A DNA stretch of 64,000 nucleotides, from assembly GCA_947331495.1 (NCBI GenBank), contig CAMZOI010000003.1, forward strand, positions 87,031 to 151,030, in the 5' to 3' direction. The position numbers and the translations under genes are program-made. Position 1 is the stretch's first letter; every line of letters begins with the position of its first letter. The stretch is from Erythrobacteraceae bacterium Alg239-R51. Its GTDB lineage: Bacteria; Pseudomonadota; Alphaproteobacteria; Sphingomonadales; Sphingomonadaceae. Shown here one piece after another: positions 53,936-62,132 of this stretch. Below the pieces are notes generated by a model. The model had not been told where the DNA came from. It searched no databases and saw nothing but the letters and a program-made list of their open reading frames with translations.

Positions 53936-54595
53936 ATGAAAGCAGTCCATTTTTTGATACTTGTTTGCGCGGTGATCCTGCCGCTCGGTCCTGTTTATGC
54001 GCACGGCGACGAAGCGCATGATCCCGCTACGAACGCTGCCGCCTCTTCCGAGCCAAGTCAGGAAGCGACTGGCATGAGCGGGATGCAAAGCGCCTCGGGT
54101 CAGTCTGCCGAAGCCGGCCACGGCTCCGACGGCCATGATGACGCATCCGGCGGACACGAGAGCGTCAGTGAGGGTGACTTTGTCACTGTCCTCAAGAAGC
54201 TGCATCCCGCGACGATCCATTTCCCGATTGCACTGTTCCTGCTGGCAGCCTTGGCCGAATTGTTCGTCATGGCCGGGAGAGGCGCTGCAGCCGAACCCGC
54301 TGTCCGCGTGCTGATCTATGGCGGTGCGGGCGGTGCCGTCGTCGCAGCCCTGTTCGGCTGGATTCATACCGGCCTCTGGTTTGGCGGCGATACGGTCATG
54401 CATCTCCACCGCTGGAACGGAATGCTGATCGCCGCGCTCGGTCTCGCTCTTGCCGCCCTTGCTTACAGGCCGCGTAAAGACAGAGTCCTTCTGCGCACCG
54501 GACTTTTCGCGATGGCCGCGCTCATTCTGCTTCAGGGTTTTCTCGGCGGAGAGCTTGCGCACGGCCCCGATCACCTTGGCCTCTCCTGGATCTGA
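53936..54595 (+). CDS. DUF2231 membrane protein with His-rich exported N-terminus
   Basis: A 219-residue protein. A signal-like N-terminus (MKAVHFLILVCAVILPLGPVYA) is followed by a His/Met/Gly-rich periplasmic segment (about 23-95; HGDEAHD, MSGMQ, HGSDGHDD). Four membrane helices of the DUF2231 type follow (LHPATIHFPIALFLLAALAELF). The domain's function is unknown. It is the first gene of an operon under a predicted ECF promoter. Confidence 0.85.
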   Translation: MKAVHFLILVCAVILPLGPVYAHGDEAHDPATNAAASSEPSQEATGMSGMQSASGQSAEAGHGSDGHDDASGGHESVSEGDFVTVLKKLHPATIHFPIALFLLAALAELFVMAGRGAAAEPAVRVLIYGGAGGAVVAALFGWIHTGLWFGGDTVMHLHRWNGMLIAALGLALAALAYRPRKDRVLLRTGLFAMAALILLQGFLGGELAHGPDHLGLSWI

Positions 54596-54604
54596 AGGAT
54601 AAAC

Positions 54605-54997
54605 ATGATGCAGCATTTCAAGACGAAGAAGATGATTGGAACGCTTTTCCTCGGGACCGCGCTGGCGGGCTTGGCGGCGTGCGATCAACAACCCGAGCCT
54701 ATGGCGGATGACGGAAATACGGCTGCCATCGAGACAGCACCGGCGAGCGCGCCGTCGCCAGTTGAGGCCGCTTCCGTAAATTCGACCGAGACCGGCGTAG
54801 AAACCGCGCCCGTCGCCAGCGTACCCGCGACCGAGCGCAAGCCGGCTGGTCCGGCCGAAGCGCCACCACCGCGCACGCCGACAACTGGTTTGACGCCGGC
54901 ACCCGCTCCAACGACCTCGGATGTTCCGGAACCGGTCGACCCGCATGCAGGGCACAACATGGAGACCATGTCCGATCACGACATGGAAGGAATGTAG
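54605..54997 (+). CDS. Pro/Ala-rich lipoprotein with Met/His tail
   Basis: A 130-residue lipoprotein (lipobox LAAC) whose body is low-complexity, rich in Pro, Ala and Thr, and ends in DPHAGHNMETMSDHDMEGM, a plausible copper-binding tail. No family recognised. AAGGA precedes the ATG; it lies 9 bases after the DUF2231 gene. Confidence 0.7.
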   Translation: MMQHFKTKKMIGTLFLGTALAGLAACDQQPEPMADDGNTAAIETAPASAPSPVEAASVNSTETGVETAPVASVPATERKPAGPAEAPPPRTPTTGLTPAPAPTTSDVPEPVDPHAGHNMETMSDHDMEGM

Positions 54998-55008
54998 GAG
55001 ATTTGAGC

Positions 55009-55485
55009 ATGAAATTCATAGTTACTGGCTTGGGCATACGCCGCGCGCGCGCGGCACTCGCTACTTTCGGCGTGATCCTCCTTGCAGCCTGCACGAGCGC
55101 CGCACAGGCAAGCCCCTATGTAATGTTCCGCGATCCGCAATGCGGATGCTGCGGGGAATGGGCGAAGCATGTTCGCACCGGTCTGGATCACGAGGTCACG
55201 GTTCGCGAAGACCGTCCCATGGCCGAGGTTAAGGCTGATGCAGGCGTGCCTGACGACTTGATTTCCTGCCATACGATGGAAGTCGATGGCTATGTGATTG
55301 AGGGACATGTTCCTGCACGCGAGATCGCGCGCCTTCTCGAAGAACGACCCGACGGCGTGACTGGCCTCGCCGTTGCGGGAATGCCCCTGGGCTCCCCCGG
55401 CATGGAAGTTGGCGGGAGGGTGCAGCCCTACCAGGTCATTGCCTTCGGCCCTGCGGGCGAGCGCGTATTTGCAAGCTATCCATGA
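55009..55485 (+). CDS. DUF411 metal-binding protein
   Basis: A 158-residue exported protein of the DUF411 family: N-terminal signal or lipobox-like segment (VILLAACTSAAQA), then MFRDPQCGCCGEWAKHV with the CxCC motif, and the conserved SCHTMEVDGYVIEGHVPA. DUF411 proteins occur mostly in copper and silver resistance clusters and are thought to bind metal. The ATG at 55009 follows TAGGAG; a TTG two codons upstream is an alternative. Confidence 0.92.
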   Translation: MKFIVTGLGIRRARAALATFGVILLAACTSAAQASPYVMFRDPQCGCCGEWAKHVRTGLDHEVTVREDRPMAEVKADAGVPDDLISCHTMEVDGYVIEGHVPAREIARLLEERPDGVTGLAVAGMPLGSPGMEVGGRVQPYQVIAFGPAGERVFASYP

Positions 55486-55536
55486 CCCGCTGGAGCGGGC
55501 TGGAGTGAAAACGATCCGATTGAAAGGAAAGCCGAT

Positions 55537-55812
55537 ATGACCGATCGATCGATCCGCCCGGACATCTTGCGATGGGGCTGGACGCTCAGCAGTTTTCTGC
55601 TTCTCAGCTATCTGCTTTGTGTGGGTTTCGGCCTCCTTTTCCCTGAGCGGTTTCACATGCACGAAGCTTGGGCGCCTCTTTTGCCCGGCTTCGAATGGCT
55701 GACCTGGCGCGGCTTCCTTGCCGGAGCCCTCGGCAGCTTCCTTTATGGCTGGTATATTGCCGTCGTCGTGGTGCCGCTTTACGCCGTGTTCGGTCGAGAA
55801 AAGCGCGGATGA
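55537..55812 (+). CDS. DUF5676 small membrane protein
   Basis: A 91-residue protein with two membrane helices (TLSSFLLLSYLLCVGFGLLF and GSFLYGWYIAVVVVPLYAVF). Similar proteins (DUF5676) appear next to copper-transport genes. It lies 51 bases after the DUF411 gene. Function unknown. Confidence 0.78.
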   Translation: MTDRSIRPDILRWGWTLSSFLLLSYLLCVGFGLLFPERFHMHEAWAPLLPGFEWLTWRGFLAGALGSFLYGWYIAVVVVPLYAVFGREKRG

Positions 55813-55888
55813 CGTTGCACCTCACACTCCACAAGACCTGTCGTGATCGACGCGCTCCCGGCATTCCGGACGGGGGAGTTCGAGCCTT

Positions 55889-57298
55889 ATGACTGCGACG
55901 AAGCATGGCACACATGCCGCGATGGAAAGCGCGCCCGACGCCGCTGGTGAGGGGACAATAAGTCTCGCCGGGGGTGTGGCTATGGGTACCGGCGTGATGA
56001 TCGGCGCTGGGATCTTCGCTCTCACCGGTCAGATCGCGGAACTTGCCGGCCCGCTGTTCCCGCTATCGTTCGTTCTGGGTGCGCTCGTCACATCACTGGC
56101 CGCCTATAGCTACATCAAGATGTCCAATGCCTGGCCGTCGTCGGGCGGCATCGCGATGATACTGCAGAAAGCCTATGGTCCTGGCGTCGTTGCGGCCTCG
56201 GCTTCGCTGCTCATGGCGCTTTCGATGGTTATCAACGAAAGCCTCGTTGCGCGAACCTTTGCTACCTACGCCCTGCGACCGTTCGGGCTTGAGGAGAACA
56301 GTCTCCTGCTGTCAGCCCTGGCTCTTGGGTTGATCGTATTCGCCTATATCGTGAACAAGGCGGGCAATCGATCGGTGAGCGGCTTCTCGCTTGTCATGTC
56401 GGCGATCAAGATCGGCGGGATCGCTCTGTTCGCCGTGGCCGCAATCGCCGCGAGCGGATTTTTCTCCGGCGCGTTTGCCGAGCCTGCGTCTATGACGAGC
56501 GGCGGCGCGTTCCTGGCGTCGGTCGCGTTCTCGATCCTGGCGTTCAAGGGCTTTACCACGATCACCAATAGCGGCGGAGAGATCGTCGATCCGCATCGCA
56601 ATGTAGGCCGCACGATCATGATCTCGATCGCGATCTGCGTCGTCACCTACCTGCTCGTCGCGTTCGCGGTCGGGTCCAGTCTGACGATCGGCCAGATCGT
56701 CGAGGCGCGCGATTATTCGCTCGCTGCCGCCGCCCGGCCGGCGCTTGGAGAGCTCGGGTTCTGGTTTACCATCGTCATTGCGATTGCGGCGACCACTTCG
56801 GGCGTGATCGCCAGCGTATTTGCAGTCTCGCGGATGCTCACCATGCTGACCGAGATGAAGATGATCCCGCACAGTCACTTCGGCATGAAGGGTCCGATCC
56901 GCGGTCACTTGCTGGTCTATACGGTGGTGATCGCGGGCACGCTCGCGGTGCTGTTCGACCTGTCGCGGATCGCTTCGCTCGGGGCGTTCTTCTATCTCGT
57001 CATGGACATGCTGGTCCATTGGGGCGTGTACCGCCATCTGCGCAAGGAGATCGGGGCCAAGGGTTCGGTCCTGCTTGCGGCAATCGCTGCCGACGGCGTA
57101 ATTCTTGTCGCCTTTGCGGGGGTGAAGCTCGATTCCGACCCCGCCATCGTGGTGATCGGGGCGGTCCTCATAGCTGCGGTATTTGGTCTCGAAGCCCTGT
57201 TCCTGCGCCGGAGACGTGCGGAGGATGGGAACGCGCATGCGGACGCCGGCGTCAATGGAAGCAGCCAAGACCATCAAAACGAGGCAGAAAAACAATGA
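55889..57298 (+). CDS. APC family amino acid/polyamine permease
   Basis: A 469-residue permease with 12 predicted helices. TM1 has the substrate-binding glycine run GTGVMIGAGIFALTGQIAEL, and the later segment FKGFTTITNSGGEIVDPHRNVGRTI is typical of the family. The substrate is unknown. Its stop overlaps the next gene (ATGA), so it is joined with a glutaredoxin-MauE fusion; cysteine, glutathione or a related thiol would fit the context but this is speculation. Confidence 0.88.
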   Translation: MTATKHGTHAAMESAPDAAGEGTISLAGGVAMGTGVMIGAGIFALTGQIAELAGPLFPLSFVLGALVTSLAAYSYIKMSNAWPSSGGIAMILQKAYGPGVVAASASLLMALSMVINESLVARTFATYALRPFGLEENSLLLSALALGLIVFAYIVNKAGNRSVSGFSLVMSAIKIGGIALFAVAAIAASGFFSGAFAEPASMTSGGAFLASVAFSILAFKGFTTITNSGGEIVDPHRNVGRTIMISIAICVVTYLLVAFAVGSSLTIGQIVEARDYSLAAAARPALGELGFWFTIVIAIAATTSGVIASVFAVSRMLTMLTEMKMIPHSHFGMKGPIRGHLLVYTVVIAGTLAVLFDLSRIASLGAFFYLVMDMLVHWGVYRHLRKEIGAKGSVLLAAIAADGVILVAFAGVKLDSDPAIVVIGAVLIAAVFGLEALFLRRRRAEDGNAHADAGVNGSSQDHQNEAEKQ

Positions 57299-58050
57299 AG
57301 CAGGCAAAAGTATACCGGATGGTGATGGACAAGCACATCTGTCCATACGGCCTGAAAACGGTCGACCTGCTCGAACGGCAGGGTTTTGCGGTCGAGGACA
57401 ATCACCTCTCCTCGCGCGAAGAAACCGACGCGTTCAAGCAAGAGCATGGCGTCGAGACGACACCGCAGACCTTTATCGATGGCAAGCGGATCGGCGGATA
57501 CGACGATGTCCGCGCCCATTTCGGCAAGAAGAGAACGCAGACCGGCGACGACACGATCAGCTATCAACCCGTCATCGCCATCTTCGCGATCGCGGCGCTG
57601 CTTGGCCTCGCCATCAGCTGGTACGCGCTTGGCGAGCTGCTCACCGTGCAAGCTGCCGAATGGTTTGTCAGTCTGTCAATGTGCTTGCTCGCGGTGCAGA
57701 AGCTGCAGGACGTCCGCAGCTTCTCGACCATGTTCCTCAATTACGATCTGCTGGCGCAGCGCTGGGTGCGCTACGGTTTCGTCTATCCCTTCGGCGAGGC
57801 GCTGGCTGGTATCCTGATGACCGCGCATGCGCTGCCGATCATCTCGGTACCGGTCTCACTGTTCATAGGCACGATTGGTGCCGTCAGCGTGTTCTACGCG
57901 GTCTACATCCAGAAGCGTGAGCTCAAATGCGCCTGCGTGGGCGGCAGTTCCAACGTGCCGCTGGGGTTCGTGTCGCTGACCGAGAACCTGTTCATGATCG
58001 GTATGGGCCTCTGGATGGGAGCAAAGGCGCTGGGCTGGATCACTTTATGA
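57295..58050 (+). CDS. Glutaredoxin-MauE-like membrane fusion protein
   Basis: A 251-residue fusion. The N-terminal 80 residues are a glutaredoxin fold with a single cysteine at the active site (HICPYGLKTVDLLE, then TTPQTFIDGKRIGGYDD). The C-terminal part has four helices of the MauE/DoxX type (LLAVQKLQDVRSF, YPFGEALAGILM) with a CxC motif (LKCACVGG). It could be a membrane thiol-reducing system. Its ATG overlaps the permease stop and its end overlaps the next start. Confidence 0.87.
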   Translation: MKQAKVYRMVMDKHICPYGLKTVDLLERQGFAVEDNHLSSREETDAFKQEHGVETTPQTFIDGKRIGGYDDVRAHFGKKRTQTGDDTISYQPVIAIFAIAALLGLAISWYALGELLTVQAAEWFVSLSMCLLAVQKLQDVRSFSTMFLNYDLLAQRWVRYGFVYPFGEALAGILMTAHALPIISVPVSLFIGTIGAVSVFYAVYIQKRELKCACVGGSSNVPLGFVSLTENLFMIGMGLWMGAKALGWITL

Positions 58051-58463
58051 TCGCGGCTCTGCTCCTCGGCTTCGTCCTATTTGCGGTCTCGCTCTATTTT
58101 CATATGTGGATGCTGCGCGGCGCCAAGGCCCTTTCCCCGCCCGGGAAGGAGCCAAGGCATCTTCGGGTCCTTGCCGGCTCGTCCCTGGTTCTTGCCAGCC
58201 ATCTCGTCATCGCCGGTATCTTTGCAGGCGGTATGTATCTCGCCAGTGTTTGGGGACTTGGAGCGCTGGAGCAGGACGTCATCGATAGCTGGATGGACTA
58301 TTATTACTTCGCGCTGATTACGATATCGACTGTCGGACTGGGCGATATTCTGCCCGCCGGTCACATGCGCGCTATTTCCGGAATAGCCGCACTGACCGGG
58401 TTCCTGATGATCAGCTGCACCGCCCAATATGTCTACCAGACCATGAGCAAACAGGAGAACTGA
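58047..58463 (+). CDS. Small potassium channel-like membrane protein
   Basis: A 138-residue protein with three hydrophobic segments. The last two flank a pore loop with a potassium-channel selectivity filter, TISTVGLGDILPAGH. No cytoplasmic RCK domain is present. The ATG overlaps the preceding stop (ATGA), and the stop is one base before the next ATG. A channel in a metal operon is unusual. Confidence 0.82.
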   Translation: MIAALLLGFVLFAVSLYFHMWMLRGAKALSPPGKEPRHLRVLAGSSLVLASHLVIAGIFAGGMYLASVWGLGALEQDVIDSWMDYYYFALITISTVGLGDILPAGHMRAISGIAALTGFLMISCTAQYVYQTMSKQEN

Positions 58464-58464
58464 T

Positions 58465-59061
58465 ATGGCGAAAGGCACGCAACACGATCATAGCGAGGGA
58501 GGCGGTGGCAATTACTGGCGCTTCATGGCGATGGTCTCGACATCGACCGTTGTCATGTTTGTCCTCATGTATGCCAACACCTACGATGCCGATCACTTCT
58601 TCTGGAGCGAAACGCGCTTCTGGATGATGTTCGTGATGGGCGCGATGATGATGGTCGTCATGCTGCTCTTCATGTGGGGCATGTATAAAGACAGAACCAA
58701 GAACTTCATCATTCTCGGCGTCGCAGCAGTGGTCTTCGCCCTGGCATTGTGGCTCGTGCGCAGCCAGACCACGATCGACGACGAGGAATATATGGCGGCG
58801 ATGATCCCTCACCACTCGATCGCCATCATGACCAGCGAACGGGCGCATATCCGCGATCCGCGCGTGCGCAAGCTCGCGCACGATATCATCCTCGCCCAGC
58901 GCCGCGAGATCGCGCAGATGAAATACCTCATCGAGGATATCGAGGAAAATGGCGTGCGGACCACTGAGAGGCTCCCCGAAGATATCGAAGCTCCGGTTCC
59001 CGCAACTCCGCAACCTGACCCAACCCTTGCCGAGACACCCGAAGAAAGAGCTGCGCAATGA
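58465..59061 (+). CDS. DUF305-containing membrane protein
   Basis: A 198-residue protein with three membrane helices, Met-rich in the second (MMFVMGAMMMVVMLLFMWGM), followed by a DUF305-type segment (YMAAMIPHHSIAIMTSERA... LAHDIILAQRREIAQM). DUF305 proteins are often found in copper clusters and the His/Met residues may bind copper. The N-terminus is His/Gly-rich (HDHSEGGGG). Overlaps the next gene as ATGA. Confidence 0.87.
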   Translation: MAKGTQHDHSEGGGGNYWRFMAMVSTSTVVMFVLMYANTYDADHFFWSETRFWMMFVMGAMMMVVMLLFMWGMYKDRTKNFIILGVAAVVFALALWLVRSQTTIDDEEYMAAMIPHHSIAIMTSERAHIRDPRVRKLAHDIILAQRREIAQMKYLIEDIEENGVRTTERLPEDIEAPVPATPQPDPTLAETPEERAAQ

Positions 59062-59543
59062 AGACGACCTTTATCCTCACCACAGGGCTGGCTGTCGCGC
59101 TGGCTGGGTGCAACCAGAACACCGCCATCGGCAATGATCGCGAAGCGCAGCTTGATCCGCCGGCCAAAGCGTCGCCAATCGAGCCGGCTTCCAGCGCGCT
59201 GCAGAACATATCGACGGCGCTCGTAAAGCCCGAGACGATGAGCGACGCCGATGTTTCGGCAATCGGCGGGAAGGAAGGTCGTTGTGTCTTCCGCTTGACC
59301 GAGGTTGGCTACCCCACCTTCGTCTACGAACCGGGAAGCCAGGGCTTCATCAAGCTGAACGGCAAACTGATCCCGGTCAGCGCTGCCGGTACGGATCGCT
59401 ATACCAGCGGCGATCTGCTCGTCACCACGCGTCTGTTGGACGATGAAGGCAATGCGGGCTTGCAAGCGCAGGAATTGATCGTGGTCCCGCCCGGGGCCGG
59501 AGACGAACTGGGGTATCGCGGATATTCTATCTGCGACCAGTAG
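59058..59543 (+). CDS. Lipoprotein of unknown function
   Basis: A 161-residue lipoprotein (MKTTFILTTGLAVALAGC lipobox) with a soluble beta-rich body (CVFRLTEVGYPTFVYEPGSQ...). Two further cysteines, in GRCVFRL and near the C-terminus (SICDQ), could form a disulfide. No family is recognised with certainty. It is the last gene of the operon. Confidence 0.7.
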   Translation: MKTTFILTTGLAVALAGCNQNTAIGNDREAQLDPPAKASPIEPASSALQNISTALVKPETMSDADVSAIGGKEGRCVFRLTEVGYPTFVYEPGSQGFIKLNGKLIPVSAAGTDRYTSGDLLVTTRLLDDEGNAGLQAQELIVVPPGAGDELGYRGYSICDQ

Positions 59544-59549
59544 CAGAAG

Positions 59550-59674
59550 AACCCGCGTGAGGTGCCTGGATTGTTTCCGGAGGCAAGCCCGGCGCGGGTT
59601 TCGAAGCTACAGTGGATAGGCGGTTCCAGCTCCCCCAAGAGAGCCCTGCGGGTCGCAGGCTCACTGGAGCCGTC
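59550..59674 (+). ncRNA. Candidate structured RNA or leader element
   Basis: Three ordered stems can be drawn. Stem 1: AACCCGCG (59550-59557) with CGCGGGTT (59593-59600), enclosing GCCTGGA (59564-59570) with TCC-GG-AGGC (59576-59584). Stem 2: GGCGGTTCCAG (59619-59629) with CTGGAGCCGTC (59664-59674), all pairs if two G-U wobbles are allowed, enclosing stem 3: GAGCCCTGCG (59641-59650) with CGCAGGCTC (59654-59662, one bulged base). A strong terminator follows at 59679. It does not match a known RNA family I can recall; it could be a small RNA or a riboswitch-like leader of the next gene. Confidence 0.45.
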
Positions 59675-59678
59675 TTGG

Positions 59679-59712
59679 AGCCCCGCGCATGACCAACCCC
59701 ATGCGCGGGGCT
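59679..59712 (+). terminator. Strong intrinsic-type terminator hairpin
   Basis: AGCCCCGCGCATG (59679-59691) pairs perfectly over 13 bp with CATGCGCGGGGCT (59700-59712), with an 8-base loop and a following T/A-rich stretch. It would end the 53936-59543 operon or a short RNA starting near 59550. Confidence 0.85.
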
Positions 59713-59753
59713 TCATATTCATCCGCATCATTTGCAATTGCGAAGGTTTCTTT

Positions 59754-60476
59754 TTGACCGATAATCTGACCCATGCCGTCTTCGGCGCCGGTGGAAAGAC
59801 CGGCACGCTGCTCCTCGAACAGGCGATGCAGCGCGGCCACCACGTGCGCGGTCTCGAGCATCATTTACCGGACCCGGCGAAACGGATCGAAGGTGTCGAC
59901 TATATCCAATGCGACGTTCTCGAGGACGACCTTGCTGATGCCATTCGTGGTTGCGATGCGGTTATTTCCACCCTTGGCGTTTCGTTCACGCCATCGACCG
60001 CGATCGACCCACCACCGCTCTACACCGAGGGTACGCGCCGCATTGTCGAAGCGATGGGCCGCGTCGGCATCGACCGGATCGCAGTGATATCCGCCGCATT
60101 CGTGGACCAGCAAGCCGGAGTGCCGTCATGGTTCCGGCTGACAGTTGTCCCCGCTCTGGCAAACATTCTCGAACACATGCGGGCCATGGAGCGCATGCTC
60201 GAGGCCGAGCAAGGTCTCAAGTGGACGGCCGCAAGACCCGGTTGGCTTATCGATTTGCCCTATAGCGGCGAAGCGCAAGTGAAAGCGCGGACGCTATCGA
60301 CGGACTGCTTCCGCTGCTGCCATGCCGATCTCGCTGCCCTGCTTCTCGATTCAGTAGTGAGTGGGAGGTGGATCCACGAAAAGCCTGCCGTAGGCAAACC
60401 GGAGGCTGACGATCTGGAAGGGCTTCTTGCCCTTCGCGAGGAACTAGAAAGCCTCCATCTTCGTCGCGATAGGTGA
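59754..60476 (+). CDS. NAD(P)-binding atypical SDR protein
   Basis: A protein of about 240 residues with an N-terminal Rossmann motif (AVFGAGGKTGTLLLEQAMQRGHHV) and the pattern of atypical SDR/NmrA-like oxidoreductases (YIQCDVLEDD, AVISTLGVSF, IDRIAVISAAF). The function is not known. I place the start at the TTG at 59754, preceded by AAGG, because upstream in-frame sequence is the structured element and terminator and does not look coding; an in-frame ATG exists at 59562. Confidence 0.75.
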   Translation: MTDNLTHAVFGAGGKTGTLLLEQAMQRGHHVRGLEHHLPDPAKRIEGVDYIQCDVLEDDLADAIRGCDAVISTLGVSFTPSTAIDPPPLYTEGTRRIVEAMGRVGIDRIAVISAAFVDQQAGVPSWFRLTVVPALANILEHMRAMERMLEAEQGLKWTAARPGWLIDLPYSGEAQVKARTLSTDCFRCCHADLAALLLDSVVSGRWIHEKPAVGKPEADDLEGLLALREELESLHLRRDR

Positions 60477-60549
60477 GCGATGGCGATGTTCGTCGCCGTT
60501 TGGAATTCGCCGCTCGCGGCATGGTAAAGTAGGTCTGGAGTTTGAGAAC

Positions 60550-60888
60550 ATGGCACACGACAAGAAAGACATCGCGGTGTCGCGGTGGGAAGCGGAGGGC
60601 GGGGCCCTGCCCTGTGGTCCCCAGGAAGCGTTAGCAGCAACTTGCGACGAGTGGGATATCCCCGCTCTGTCGGACGCGGAACTCATCCAGCTGCGCATCC
60701 GCGTGATTGCCTTGGAAAATATCGTTCTTGGTCTGCTCTCGAAGGCTAGCGAAGAGCAGCTCGAGCTTATCGCTGAAATGGCGGACTTTATAACGCCGCG
60801 GCCCGACGCGAAGCAGCATCCGTTGACCATCCACGCAGCGACTCAGATGAATCATATGGTGGAGCGCGCCAAGCATTTTCGATCATGA
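60550..60888 (+). CDS. Hypothetical protein
   Basis: A 112-residue soluble protein, helical at its centre (LSDAELIQLRIRVIALENIVLGLLSKASEEQLELIAEMADFI). GGAG precedes the ATG. No family or motif recognised. It starts 73 bases after the SDR gene. Confidence 0.6.
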   Translation: MAHDKKDIAVSRWEAEGGALPCGPQEALAATCDEWDIPALSDAELIQLRIRVIALENIVLGLLSKASEEQLELIAEMADFITPRPDAKQHPLTIHAATQMNHMVERAKHFRS

Positions 60889-60980
60889 CGCAGAATGCGC
60901 AGGGCATCTGTTAGCCGACTTTCTAACGCTGCCGTTCAAGTCTTTCTCGAAACAGCCTTCAGGAGGGCAAGGCATCGTCT

Positions 60981-61105
60981 CTAGCGGTTGAACTTTCCAA
61001 AGAGATCTGAGAGTTCCGCCAGTTTCATTCGCTGTGCTTCCTCGTCGCCGCTTTCGATTATGGCTGCGATGGACTCCTGCGCATGGATGGCGAGAACTTT
61101 GGTTC
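60981..61105 (-). pseudogene. C-terminal fragment of an unknown gene
   Basis: About 40 codons ending in a proper stop read VLAIHAQESIAAIIESGDEE, then AQRMKLAELSDLFGKFNR, which looks like a genuine protein C-terminus. Upstream of about 61110 the frame lies antisense to the cyclopropane-fatty-acid-synthase remnant, so the rest of the gene is missing. Family not recognised. Confidence 0.35.
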
Positions 61106-61111
61106 TCGTTG

Positions 61112-61654
61112 CGCGGCCAGCGTTTCGATCGGATCGTCTCGGTCGGCATGTTCGAGCACGTCGGACGCCCGCAATTCGCAACGTTCTTCCGCTGCTGCGC
61201 CAATATGCTGACGGATGACGGGGTGATGCTGCTCCACACGATTGGTCGGATCGGCACACCGGGCACAACCGACGCTTTCACGCGCAAATACATCTTTCCA
61301 GGCGGCTACATCCCGGCGCTTTCGGAAACCGTCGCGGCGAGCGAGAAATATCGCCTCATTGCCAGCGACGTCGAGATGCTGCGGCTGCATTACGCCAGAA
61401 CGCTGCGCGCATGGTATGCCAATTGCGAAGCCAACCGCGAACGGATCGAGGCGATGTTCGATGCGCGCTTCTATCGCATGTGGACCTTCTATCTCGCCGG
61501 AGCCACGGCGGCTTTCGAACATGGCGGCATGTGCAATTACCAGATTCAGTATTGCCGCGATCGGAGGGCTTTACCCTTGACGCGCCGATATGTCGGCGAA
61601 GCGGAGGGGGCATTGCGGGGCAGGTGGGGCAACCTTTCGGGACGGGTTTCTTAA
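61112..61654 (+). pseudogene. Cyclopropane-fatty-acyl-phospholipid synthase, C-terminal remnant
   Basis: About 180 codons match the C-terminal half of cyclopropane fatty acid synthase, a SAM-dependent lipid methyltransferase (FDRIVSVGMFEHVG, LTDDGVMLLHTIGR, RKYIFPGGYIPALSE, LHYARTLRAWYANCEANRE, YQIQYCRDRRALPLTRRYV). The N-terminal half with the SAM-binding glycines and the lipid-binding domain is absent, so it should be inactive. It begins where the opposite-strand fragment ends, which marks a recombination junction near 61105-61115. Confidence 0.85.
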
Positions 61655-62132
61655 GATCCTTTGCTGACCTGACAGCAACCGTACGGGCCAGCAACGGAAG
61701 ATCATGTCCAGATGCTACTGCTCATGGTGCAGTTCTACTTCCGCGCGAGCGAGTTGCATCATCCAATCTGGTCGAACGCAAGGCGCATATCATCCAGGCG
61801 ACAGCTTCATGCGTGTCTTTCACGTGATTTTCCGCATCATCGAGAGAAACCACCATATCGAGCAGGACGTTTTCGTCGCAGCTTGCTTGACCGTCTTTGC
61901 CGACATACCGGTGTCTGACGGTCCTGATCGATCGGATCAGTGACCGGCTGCACCGGGTCCAGATCCATGAACCCGACGTATTGCTCGACGCTGTAGAAAG
62001 CCTCGCTGAGATCGGGGCGAGTCTACGATGCTCGCGTGACATACGGATGCGCGCCTTGCGGCGTTACCTTCGCAGATGCGAGGAGCGCGTTCCGCAATTG
62101 GTCAGTCGGCTATCGGGATAGGTTTTAGCAAT
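61655..62132. other. Intergenic or degraded region
   Basis: 478 bases without a gene I can support. Several short overlapping frames exist on both strands (for example DENVLLDMVVSLDDAENHV on the minus strand at about 61830-61890) but none has a start, site and family signal together. It may be decayed coding DNA next to the truncated synthase. Confidence 0.4.

Noticed and set aside
59562..59753. N-terminal extension of the SDR protein from an upstream ATG
   Set aside because: The extension runs through the structured element and a perfect terminator hairpin and does not look like protein, so I used the TTG at 59754.
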